A stretch of DNA of 39,363 bases from NCBI GenBank assembly GCA_947169395.1, contig CAMVPJ010000005.1:1-39363 (forward strand), in the 5' to 3' direction. The translations under genes and the position numbers were made by a program. Positions 32,637 through 39,363 of the stretch are shown in pieces. This DNA is from an uncultured Caryophanales bacterium. GTDB taxonomy: Bacteria; Bacillota_I; Bacilli_A; RF39; UBA660. Within the stretch, counting starts at the first letter, position 1, and each line of letters begins with the position of its first letter. The notes under the pieces are model-generated. The model saw only the letters and a program-made list of their open reading frames with translations, ran no database searches and had not been told where the DNA came from.

Positions 32637-33524
32637 TCAGATAAAAAAACTAATTTTTATACTTTAAGTGCTGATCCTGTATTTAAAAATGTTTTCTATA
32701 GAGATACTAATTTATTAAAAAGATTTCTTACAGATATTCTATCTAATTTCTATGATAATCTTAAAATAGATAATCTAGAAATACAAAATACAGAAATATC
32801 AAAAGATAGAATATATATCAAAAATAAAACAGTAGATATCCTAGTTGATATTGGTTCTAAGAAAATTAATTGTGAAGTTAATATGACTTATGATAAAGAA
32901 ACAGAGTTTAGAAACTTCTTTTATCTTATGCAATCAACTGTGCAAGATGTAAGAAAAGCAACTAACTATGTTGATATTGAAGATCATATTCAACTAAACA
33001 TTAATTTTATGGAAGATAAAGCATATGGATTTGAAATATCTGAGTATACTAATATTACCAGAGGAATTAACAAAATACCATTTGTTAGAACAATCGATAT
33101 AAACGTTGATTATTTTAAAGACACGTGGTACAATTTAGTTGGTAGAAAAAAGGAAGAATACTATGATAAATATAAAAGTATTATCATGTTTTCATTTGAT
33201 GAAGAACAACTAAAAAGTTTAAAGGATGATGATGAGTATATGAAGAAAATTCAAAAAGATGTCACTGAATTAAATCAAGACCCAGAGTTTTATCAATGGC
33301 TTACTGATGAAGAAGATAGAGAATTTTTGTATAACAGTAGAGTCATAAGATATAAACGTGAAGGCCTGGAAGAAGGCATCAGTCAAGGAATTGAGCAAGG
33401 TTCTAAAGAAAAAGAGATAGAAATAGTAAGAAATATGCAAGAAAAGAATTATCCTATAAAAGACATTAAAGAAATAACCGGATTAAGCATTGAAGAGATT
33501 AATGAAATTATAAATAAGCAATGA
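32634..33524 (+). CDS. Rpn/PDDEXK_2-family putative recombination-promoting nuclease
   Basis: The 296-residue protein resembles the Rpn family (PD-(D/E)XK nuclease/transposase superfamily), whose E. coli members cut DNA and stimulate RecA-independent recombination. Typical features are DPVFKNVF near the start (about 14-21), RFLTDILSNF, the core KTVDILVDIGSKKINCEVNM (about 65-84; the acidic pair with E-x-N in place of the family's E-x-Q or E-x-K), and the C-terminal KREGLEEGISQGIEQGSKEK repeat tail (about 241-260) common in the family. It uses the 76-bp leader identical to that of comEA. A weak hairpin AACAA/TTGTT follows its stop. Confidence 0.82.
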   Translation: MSDKKTNFYTLSADPVFKNVFYRDTNLLKRFLTDILSNFYDNLKIDNLEIQNTEISKDRIYIKNKTVDILVDIGSKKINCEVNMTYDKETEFRNFFYLMQSTVQDVRKATNYVDIEDHIQLNINFMEDKAYGFEISEYTNITRGINKIPFVRTIDINVDYFKDTWYNLVGRKKEEYYDKYKSIIMFSFDEEQLKSLKDDDEYMKKIQKDVTELNQDPEFYQWLTDEEDREFLYNSRVIRYKREGLEEGISQGIEQGSKEKEIEIVRNMQEKNYPIKDIKEITGLSIEEINEIINKQ

Positions 33525-33597
33525 AAACAATTCATTGTTTTTATTATCCATAAATATATATACTACTAGTTAATTATAGTTAGATAATTGAAAAAAA

Positions 33598-33673
33598 TTA
33601 AGAAATTTAGCAAAAAAAGAAGGAAATTTGAAAGTTTTAACTAATAATATATATAGGAGGGATAAGATATATG
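33598..33673 (+). repeat. 76-bp direct repeat, copy 2 (in front of comEA)
   Basis: Identical to 32561-32636, ending with the comEA start codon at 33671-33673. Bases outside the repeat differ at once on both sides. Confidence 0.95.
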
Positions 33674-34348
33674 AAGAAGTTTGTTGTATTTATAGTAGCT
33701 ATTGCAGTTTTAATTGTTGGATTCATTATTATTAATAATAGTAATGATGTAGTAGAGGCGTCTGCACCTAGTACAGTTAAAAAATCTAGTAATGAGAATA
33801 CCGAAGTTAAAAAGAAAGAGACTAAGGATAATAAAGATGAGATTACTAGAATAAAAGTAGATATAAAGGGGAGTGTAGTTGCTCCAGATGTGTATGAAGT
33901 AGATAGTAATTCTAGAGTAATTGATGTAATTAATATTGCAGGAGGAGTTACCGAGAATGCTGATACTGATAATATCAATTTAAGTAAGAAAGTATCAGAT
34001 GAAGATGTTATTATTATTTATTCTCACGAAGAGTTAGAGAATAATAAAAAGAGTTATGAAGAGAAGATTGATTACTGTAAGAGTGATAATAATTCTGCAT
34101 GTGCCACTAATGTTGTTACATTTGATGAAAACAATAATAAAGAAGATGCTGCTAGTTCTATTATTAATATTAATACTGCAACTGTGGAAGACTTTATGAA
34201 ATTATCTGGTATTGGTGAGTCTAAGGCAAAATCTATTATTGAATACCGTAATAGTATTGGCAGTTTTTCGAAAGTTGAAGATATTAAGAATGTAACAGGT
34301 ATTGGAGATAGTATATTTGATAAGATTAAAGATTATATTACGATCTAA
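33671..34348 (+). CDS. comEA: Competence protein ComEA
   Basis: The 225-residue DNA receptor of natural transformation. One N-terminal membrane anchor (about 4-21, FVVFIVAIAVLIVGFIIINN), a Lys/Glu linker, an SLBB-type domain (VDIKGSVVAPDVYEVDSNSR, about 60-79), an extra segment with two cysteines (DYCKSDNNSACATN, about 137-150) and a C-terminal helix-hairpin-helix pair (ININTATVEDFMKLSGIGES, about 167-186, and VTGIGDSIFDKIKDYI). The cysteine segment is not a standard part of ComEA and may hold a disulfide outside the cell. The start is ATG 33671 in the duplicated leader. comEC overlaps its end. Confidence 0.93.
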   Translation: MKKFVVFIVAIAVLIVGFIIINNSNDVVEASAPSTVKKSSNENTEVKKKETKDNKDEITRIKVDIKGSVVAPDVYEVDSNSRVIDVINIAGGVTENADTDNINLSKKVSDEDVIIIYSHEELENNKKSYEEKIDYCKSDNNSACATNVVTFDENNNKEDAASSIININTATVEDFMKLSGIGESKAKSIIEYRNSIGSFSKVEDIKNVTGIGDSIFDKIKDYITI

Positions 34349-36359
34349 ATTATTTTATTTAATCTTGGTTTTATTTACTACTATTTATTCATTTATAATA
34401 CTTAAAAATAACATTTATTTAACTAAATATAGTACTGATGGTAAAAGTATTACTGGTATTGTTACTAATATTAAATATAAAGATACTATGAATATTATTG
34501 AAGTTAGAACTGGTATTTTAGAGAAGGTATTAGTATACGATTATGCTAAAGTAAGTGTAGGTATTGGTTATAAAGTTAAAGTAGAAGGTACTATTGATAT
34601 GCCTAACAATAATAGTAATTTCTACTTGTTTAATTATAGAAAGTATCTGTTATCTTTGAATACTCATTTTATCATGAAATTAGATAGATTATGGATATTA
34701 AATAGAGGTAATATCTTTTATAAAACAAAAAGAAGTATTATTAGAAGGATTAATAAGATAGATAATCCTTACTTAAATACTTTTATATTAGGTGATAATT
34801 CTAAATTAGAGGATAATATACTTAGTAGTTATCAAGTAAATGGTATAAGTCACTTATTTGCTGTATCAGGTATGCATATTGGGTTAATTGTATTAGTATT
34901 AGAGTTTATATTACATAAGTTTAAAATAAGAAATAAAATTATAATTATTATCTTTATTCTGTTTTATATATTCCTAACTAATTATTCTAAATCAGTTATT
35001 AGAGCAGGACTATTATATATATTTTTGTTACTTAATAAAAAGTATAAATTTAGATTATCTACATTAAAAATACTTATATTATTACTTTGTATTTCACTAA
35101 TTATTAATCCTTATAATCTATACAATATATCATTTATATTTACTTATTTAGTTACTATTGCGCTTATTCTTAATAGCAAGCTAATAAATAGATGTAGCAA
35201 TTATTTTAAAAAGATACTTATAACTTCGTTTATTGCATTTATAGTAACTATTCCAGTTATGATTAATAATTATTTTAGTATTAATATACTTGGTATTTTC
35301 TTAAATATTATATTTGTACCGCTAGTTAGCTTAATTATATTTCCTTTAAGCATAGTTGTATTTATTATTCCTAGCTTAAGTAGTGTATTAAATGTATTTA
35401 TATGCTTGCTAGAAAGATTATCTATAGTATTATCAAATATTAAGTTATTTCAAATTACTTTATGCCATATTAATATATTAGTATTTATTCTATATTATAT
35501 AATAATAGTTACTGTATTATACATGCTTAATAAGGGTAAATATAGTTATATTATGTTACTTATTATTCTAATAATTATCCATTATAATTACCGATTAATT
35601 GATTCTAGTTATTATTATGTAATGTTAGATGTAAAACAAGGCGATAGTTCTTTATTAATAATGCCACATAATAGGTGTAATATCATGATAGATACAGGTG
35701 GAATATATAATAATGATTTAACTAGTAATGTGCTTATTCCATCACTAAAAAGTAGAGGAATAAAGAAGTTGGATTATATAATAATTACCCATGGAGATAA
35801 CGATCACTTAGGAGAAGTGATTAGTTTAGTTAATAACTATAAAGTAGACAATGTAGTATTTAATATTGGAGATATTAATAGTATTGAATCTAGTATTATA
35901 AGTGTTTTAGAAAAAAAGAATATTAAGTATTATATTGGATTAGATAATTTGAAGATTAATAATAATACTTTGTACTTTTTAAACACTAAAGAGTATGATA
36001 ATGAAAATGATAATTCTAATGTTCTATATTTTAAGTTAGATAGTTATAAGTTTTTACTGATGGGGGATGCAAGTAGTATTAGAGAAAACGATATTAATGA
36101 TACATATGATATAGGTGATATAGATATTCTAAAAGTAGGACACCATGGAAGTAAGACAAGTAGTAGTAAGTATTTTATTGATAATATAAAACCTAAATAT
36201 AGTTTGATTAGTGTTGGAAAGAATAATAGGTATGGACACCCAAACAAAGAAACACTATATAACTTAAAAGATTCAAAAGTATATAGAACAGATGAAGATG
36301 GTAGTATTATATTTAAAATTAAAAATAATAAATTAAAGATAGAAACATGTAGTCCATAG
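34317..36359 (+). CDS. comEC: DNA internalisation channel ComEC/Rec2
   Basis: The ~680-residue membrane protein carries single-stranded DNA across the membrane. It has N-terminal hydrophobic helices and an OB-like outer domain, the competence domain with SYQVNGISHLFAVSGMHIGL (about 174-193) and many later membrane helices, then a metallo-beta-lactamase-like domain with VKQGDSSLLI, TGGIYNNDL, IITHGDNDHLGE (about 488-499), LLMGDAS and ILKVGHHGSKTSS. Start is uncertain: TTG 34317 follows GGAGAT (34304-34309), TTG 34302 is further upstream, and no suitable ATG exists before the first helix. Its last ~545 bases are duplicated at 37881-38426. It is followed closely by a nuclease gene. Confidence 0.92.
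   Translation: MIRLKIILRSKLFYLILVLFTTIYSFIILKNNIYLTKYSTDGKSITGIVTNIKYKDTMNIIEVRTGILEKVLVYDYAKVSVGIGYKVKVEGTIDMPNNNSNFYLFNYRKYLLSLNTHFIMKLDRLWILNRGNIFYKTKRSIIRRINKIDNPYLNTFILGDNSKLEDNILSSYQVNGISHLFAVSGMHIGLIVLVLEFILHKFKIRNKIIIIIFILFYIFLTNYSKSVIRAGLLYIFLLLNKKYKFRLSTLKILILLLCISLIINPYNLYNISFIFTYLVTIALILNSKLINRCSNYFKKILITSFIAFIVTIPVMINNYFSINILGIFLNIIFVPLVSLIIFPLSIVVFIIPSLSSVLNVFICLLERLSIVLSNIKLFQITLCHINILVFILYYIIIVTVLYMLNKGKYSYIMLLIILIIIHYNYRLIDSSYYYVMLDVKQGDSSLLIMPHNRCNIMIDTGGIYNNDLTSNVLIPSLKSRGIKKLDYIIITHGDNDHLGEVISLVNNYKVDNVVFNIGDINSIESSIISVLEKKNIKYYIGLDNLKINNNTLYFLNTKEYDNENDNSNVLYFKLDSYKFLLMGDASSIRENDINDTYDIGDIDILKVGHHGSKTSSSKYFIDNIKPKYSLISVGKNNRYGHPNKETLYNLKDSKVYRTDEDGSIIFKIKNNKLKIETCSP
35791..36336 (+). 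repeat. comEC 3' segment, copy inside the full-length gene
   Basis: Aligns without gaps to 37882-38427 at an offset of 2091. Positions 35805-36211 (407 bases) show no difference; 3 synonymous changes lie in the 14 bases before, and about 16 changes lie in 36212-36336. Confidence 0.93.
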
Positions 36360-36370
36360 GAAGGAGCAAT

Positions 36371-37261
36371 ATGAATTATTATAATGAGATAAAGAATGAA
36401 TTAATAAATAATGAGATAAACAAAACAGTTAAGAATTATTCAATTAATAGAAGTGATTTAAATTCTTACTATAATGTTGGAAAAATATTAAGTGAAGCAG
36501 GTAAAAATTATGGTGAAGGAATAATAAAAGAATATTCACAAAAGTTAAAATATGATTTAAATAAAAATTATAGTGTTAGATTATTATATAAAATGATGAA
36601 ATATTATAATTTCGTATTTGAAGGAAAATTGCCGACACTGTCGGCAAAATTATCATGGAGTCACTACGATGAAATTTTAAGATTTAATGATATTAATAAA
36701 ATTGCATATTATATAAAAATTTGTGAACAACAAAATTTATCAATTAGACAGCTTAGAGTAAAAATAAAATCAAATGAATATGAAAGATTGCCAGAATCTA
36801 CTAAAAATAATTTGATGAATCAGAATGAATCCAATGTAGTTGATTTTATAAAGAATCCTATTCAAATAAAAAATAATAGAAGCAAAGAAATTGTGTCAGA
36901 AAAAGTATTACAAAAATTAATACTGGAAGATATAGAAAACTTTTTAGAAGAGTTAGGAACAGGATTTACATTTATAAAAAGTGAATATCCTATTAAATTT
37001 GGTAATAGATATAATTATATAGATTTACTTCTTTATAATATTAAATATAAATGTTATGTAGTGGTTGAACTAAAAGTAACTGAGCTTAGGAAAGAATATA
37101 CAGGGCAGATTATGACTTATATGAATTACATTGATAAAAATATTAAAACAATGGAAGAGAATGATACAGTAGGAATAATAATTTGTAAACAAGATAATGA
37201 ATATGTAATTAAATATTGTTCTGATGATAGAATAATTGCTAGAGAATATGAATTAGTATGA
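36371..37261 (+). CDS. DUF1016/YhcG-type PD-(D/E)XK nuclease
   Basis: The 296-residue protein matches the DUF1016 (YhcG) family. The N-terminal helical domain includes YYNVGKILSEAGKNYGEGII (about 34-53) and LSWSHYDEILRF (about 93-104). The C-terminal nuclease core has FIKSEYPIKFGNRYNYIDLL (about 201-220) and the catalytic VVVELKV (about 229-235; E-x-K), followed by GQIMTYMNYID. Family members occur beside restriction-modification genes, in defence islands and on mobile elements. It starts 11 bases after comEC with an AAGGAGC site, so it can be read on the com transcript. It lies between the two comEC 3' copies and may be cargo of the inserted segment. Confidence 0.88.
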   Translation: MNYYNEIKNELINNEINKTVKNYSINRSDLNSYYNVGKILSEAGKNYGEGIIKEYSQKLKYDLNKNYSVRLLYKMMKYYNFVFEGKLPTLSAKLSWSHYDEILRFNDINKIAYYIKICEQQNLSIRQLRVKIKSNEYERLPESTKNNLMNQNESNVVDFIKNPIQIKNNRSKEIVSEKVLQKLILEDIENFLEELGTGFTFIKSEYPIKFGNRYNYIDLLLYNIKYKCYVVVELKVTELRKEYTGQIMTYMNYIDKNIKTMEENDTVGIIICKQDNEYVIKYCSDDRIIAREYELV

Positions 37262-37267
37262 TATAAT
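37259..37267 (+). promoter_or_regulatory. Extended -10 element before the HAD gene
   Basis: TGATATAAT (37259-37267) overlaps the stop codon of the nuclease gene and stands 20 bases before the HAD start; no clear -35 is seen. Confidence 0.4.
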
Positions 37268-37287
37268 AAGTTGAAATGGTGATTTTT

Positions 37288-37818
37288 ATGAAATGTATAT
37301 TTTTAGATTTTGATGGTGTAATTAACAACTGGTATCAAATTGATGGAGTATCTATAGAAAACGCAATGATATTAAAAAAGATTACTGATATTTCTGGTGC
37401 AAAAATTATTGCCACTACAAGTAATAAATATGGTTTGCAACGCTTTGATAAAGTGGATTATTATAAATCAAATTTTTATAATAACTATGTGAAATTCTTA
37501 AATGAATTAGGTATACAGATATATGACTTAACTCCGTTGGTAGATACAAATAGAACATTAGAAATTGAGAAATATCTTCAAGAACACGAAGTAGATCAAT
37601 ATGTTATTCTTGACGATGAGTTGATAGGGGAAGAACTTCAAGAACATCAAGTATTTTTAGATTTATATCGTGGATTGCAAGAAGAACATATTATTCCAAC
37701 TTTAAACATATTAAATGGTAAACTAGGATTTTATCCTCCTAGTTATGATAGAAATGAAACACCTGAAGAATTAAATTATCGAATAAATAGCTATTACAGT
37801 AAGGTTAGAAAACAATAA
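37288..37818 (+). CDS. HAD-superfamily protein of the HAD_SAK type
   Basis: The 176-residue protein has HAD motif I FLDFDGVINN (about 5-14), motif II ATTSNKYG (about 42-49) and motif IV YVILDDE (about 107-113), separated by TPLVDTNRTLEIEKYLQEHE. The TP..NR..EI...L..H layout is that of the small HAD domains grouped with Swiss-Army-Knife RNA repair proteins. HAD enzymes are mostly phosphatases using the first Asp as nucleophile; an RNA or nucleotide end is a possible substrate but unproven. Start ATG 37288 follows GGTGAT. It sits between a DUF1016 nuclease and a duplicated comEC tail, with its own terminator. Confidence 0.75.
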   Translation: MKCIFLDFDGVINNWYQIDGVSIENAMILKKITDISGAKIIATTSNKYGLQRFDKVDYYKSNFYNNYVKFLNELGIQIYDLTPLVDTNRTLEIEKYLQEHEVDQYVILDDELIGEELQEHQVFLDLYRGLQEEHIIPTLNILNGKLGFYPPSYDRNETPEELNYRINSYYSKVRKQ

Positions 37819-37820
37819 TT

Positions 37821-37843
37821 AAAGTATCGAATGATGCTTTTTT
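37821..37843 (+). terminator. Terminator of the HAD gene
   Basis: AAAGTATC (37821-37828) pairs with GATGCTTT (37833-37840), with one G-U pair and a 4-base loop, followed by TTT. Confidence 0.7.
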
Positions 37844-37880
37844 AATTCTATTAATTCGTGTGCATAACTGATAGTCACCA

Positions 37881-38426
37881 CATGGCGATAATGACCACTT
37901 AGGAGAAGTGATTAGTTTAGTTAATAACTATAAAGTAGACAATGTAGTATTTAATATTGGAGATATTAATAGTATTGAATCTAGTATTATAAGTGTTTTA
38001 GAAAAAAAGAATATTAAGTATTATATTGGATTAGATAATTTGAAGATTAATAATAATACTTTGTACTTTTTAAACACTAAAGAGTATGATAATGAAAATG
38101 ATAATTCTAATGTTCTATATTTTAAGTTAGATAGTTATAAGTTTTTACTGATGGGGGATGCAAGTAGTATTAGAGAAAACGATATTAATGATACATATGA
38201 TATAGGTGATATAGATATTCTAAAAGTAGGACACCATGGAAGTAAGACAAGTAGTAGTAAGTATTTTATTGATAATATAAAACCTAAATATAGTTTGATT
38301 AGCGTTGGAAAGAATAATAGATATGGTCATCCTAATAAAGAAGCATTAGATAATTTAGAAGATTCAAAAGTATATAGAACAGACGAAGATGGTAGTATTG
38401 AGTTTAAGATTAAAAATAATAAATAA
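37881..38426 (+). pseudogene. Headless comEC 3' fragment (second copy)
   Basis: The frame is open from the HGDNDHLGE motif to a stop at 38424-38426, but there is no start codon or ribosome binding site matched to it, and stops lie just upstream (37867-37875). It encodes only the latter part of the metallo-beta-lactamase-like domain, including ILKVGHHGSKTSS, so it cannot be a channel. Relative to the full gene it is identical for about 407 bases and diverged at both ends, and it ends 9 codons earlier. It is either the displaced original comEC end or a remnant of incoming DNA. Expression as a soluble peptide from GTG 37908 is unlikely. Confidence 0.88.
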
Positions 38427-38462
38427 GAAGTTACTACTTGTAATTGATTGATGGAAGATAGA

Positions 38463-39284
38463 ATGAATGAAATAAAAGAATACAAAGAGAATTTATTTGA
38501 AGATATAAAACATATAGATGAGGATGGTAATGAGTATTGGCTTGCTCGTGAGTTAATGCCATTGCTTGAATATAGTAAGTGGGAACGGTTTTCTAATGCT
38601 ATAGAGAATGCAAAAATTGCGTGTGATAATAGTGGATATAATGTTAATGAACATTTTCCCAGGGTCGGGAAATTGATAAATATCGGTAAAGGTGGTAAAA
38701 GAAAAGTTGATGATTACAAATTATCTCGATATGCTTGTTATTTAATTGCTCAAAATGGTGATTCAAGAAAAAAGGCAATTTCACTTGCTCAAACTTACTT
38801 TGCAATCCAAACTAGAAAACAAGAAATCAGTGAAGAAGAATATAGTATGCTTACTGAAGATGATAAAAGAATATATAGAAGCAAGCAAGCTAAAAAAGGT
38901 AATTATAATTTAAATAGAACTGCATTAAAAAGTGGTGTGAAAGACTTAGCTAGATTTCATAATGCAGGATATAAAGGATTATATAATGGAGAAACTGCTG
39001 ATGATATATTTAAAAGAAAGAAACTTAGATATAGAGAAGATATACTAGATAATATGGGTAGTGAAGAACTTGCAGATAATATATTTAGAATTGCTCAAAC
39101 AGATGCTAAATTAAAAAGAGATAATGTAGATAATGAATATACTGCAAACTCTGTACATTATGAAGTAGGTAAAGAGGTTAGAGATAGTATTAAAAGATTA
39201 GGAGGTACTATGCCTGAAAACTTACCTACACCTGAAATTAGTTTAAAAGAATTGGAAAAAGGAAACAAAAAACTAAAAGAATAA
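38463..39284 (+). CDS. dinD: DNA-damage-inducible protein D (DinD-like)
   Basis: The 273-residue protein matches DinD. The N-terminal BRO/KilA-like domain has EYWLARELMPLLEYSKWERF (about 23-42), FPRVGKL and KVDDYKLSRYACYLIAQNGD (about 79-98), followed by the conserved ALKSGVKDLARFHNAGYKGL and DILDNMGSEELADNIFRIAQ segments. E. coli DinD is SOS-induced and inhibits RecA-driven strand exchange. ATG 38463 is preferred (GGAAG just upstream); ATG 38451 is also possible. No LexA-type box was recognised. It follows the comEC fragment, placing a recombination modulator beside DNA-uptake genes. Confidence 0.87.
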   Translation: MNEIKEYKENLFEDIKHIDEDGNEYWLARELMPLLEYSKWERFSNAIENAKIACDNSGYNVNEHFPRVGKLINIGKGGKRKVDDYKLSRYACYLIAQNGDSRKKAISLAQTYFAIQTRKQEISEEEYSMLTEDDKRIYRSKQAKKGNYNLNRTALKSGVKDLARFHNAGYKGLYNGETADDIFKRKKLRYREDILDNMGSEELADNIFRIAQTDAKLKRDNVDNEYTANSVHYEVGKEVRDSIKRLGGTMPENLPTPEISLKELEKGNKKLKE

Positions 39285-39293
39285 ATAAAAATG

Positions 39294-39302
39294 TGATATA
39301 AT
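39294..39302 (+). promoter_or_regulatory. Extended -10 promoter at the window end
   Basis: TGATATAAT (39294-39302) matches the extended -10 consensus 10 bases after the dinD stop; no -35 is visible. Transcription would begin near 39309, at a GC-richer stretch unlike the surrounding DNA. Confidence 0.55.
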
Positions 39303-39308
39303 AAAAAT

Positions 39309-39363
39309 GGAGTGCGGGACGTTCCTAATTGAAAAAGATTAGGCACTTCGGACTAAGTTTTGA
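39309..39363 (+). ncRNA. Possible start of a structured RNA (cut by window end)
   Basis: After the promoter comes GGAGTGCGGGACG, then CCTAAT (39324-39329) pairing with ATTAGG (39338-39343), with GTG (39312-39314) able to pair with CAC (39344-39346) around an 8-base bulge. ACTT (39345-39348) and AAGT (39355-39358) may form another small stem. The higher GC content and nested pairing suggest a leader or small RNA. I could not match it to a known class, and the window ends before it is complete. Confidence 0.3.

Larger units (their letters stand above)
32561..33597 (+). other. Candidate inserted unit: leader copy plus rpn
   Basis: Exactly 1037 bases separate the two 76-bp repeat copies. Recombination between them would delete one repeat and rpn, leaving ldh, its terminator and comEA with one leader. 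This is the structure expected of a gene that was inserted next to comEA by a repeat-mediated event. Confidence 0.6.

Noticed and set aside
33637..33978. Minus-strand open frame opposite the comEA start
   Set aside because: Opposes a well-supported gene and has no promoter or ribosome binding site.
37908..38426. Independent gene encoding a soluble ComEC-like hydrolase
   Set aside because: It has no upstream start signal of its own, lacks the first metal-binding motifs of the domain and is nearly identical to the comEC 3' end; a duplication remnant explains it better.

Overview
The window is very AT-rich bacterial DNA (roughly a quarter G+C by eye). Genes are tightly packed, nearly all on the + strand, and often overlap by 1 to 11 bases. 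They have strong AGGAGGTGAT-type ribosome binding sites. TGA is used as a stop (for example at 6118-6120 and 8871-8873), so the code is standard and not the Mycoplasma code. Gene content (rpsO-pnp, a SUF operon, obg, rimM-trmD, uvrC, comEA-comEC, a DgkB-type kinase) points to Bacillota, probably an uncultured, reduced, gut-type Bacilli lineage (RF39/Mollicutes-related or Erysipelotrichia-like). That placement is inference. No tRNA, rRNA or CRISPR array was recognised, and no gene-free stretch exceeds about 225 bases.

Layout. 1-2984: short pyrophosphatase, rpsO with a hairpin leader, pnp. 2989-4585: complete ISL3-family insertion sequence with an exact 8-bp target duplication that has cut pnp off from its terminator. 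4655-6716: three tandem paralogues that look like divergent sigma-70 proteins. 6713-7087 (minus): HIT protein. 7289-10066: compact sufC-sufD-sufS operon. 10126-14173: accessory block (HipA-like kinase, S51 peptidase, AAA15 ATPase plus small EGxxE/TOPRIM-like partner). 14236-17581: two flavoproteins and a Nudix hydrolase. 17642-20512: 42-residue-repeat pentapeptide-like protein and two convergent Fic proteins. 20621-24485: uvrC, an unknown gene and an anchored exported protein. 24559-29944: obg, two minor pilins, SpoU methyltransferase, rimM, trmD, an unknown gene and a lipid kinase in one dense run. 30144-32504: second repeat-protein paralogue and L-lactate dehydrogenase. 32561-39284: comEA-comEC DNA-uptake operon with accessory genes on both sides. 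39294-end: extended -10 promoter and the start of what may be a structured RNA.

The most interesting structure is around comEA-comEC. On the 5' side, a gene for an Rpn-type nuclease sits between two identical 76-bp copies of the comEA leader, each ending exactly at a start codon. On the 3' side, a DUF1016/YhcG nuclease gene and a HAD_SAK-like gene sit between full-length comEC and a second, headless copy of the comEC 3' end (about 545 bp). The two comEC copies are identical over about 407 bp and clearly diverged at both edges. In both cases recombination between the flanking direct repeats would remove the cargo and leave an intact com gene. This could be a way for nuclease cargo to lodge at the DNA-uptake locus without breaking it, although strain-mixture misassembly must be excluded for the comEC case.

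Other points worth a look are the sigma-like triplet with internal duplication, the half-length SufD and absent SufU/SufB, the AAA15 plus EGxxE defence-like pair, the repeat-protein paralogues each behind a consensus or near-consensus promoter, and the Fic pair in which one member has lost the catalytic histidine.
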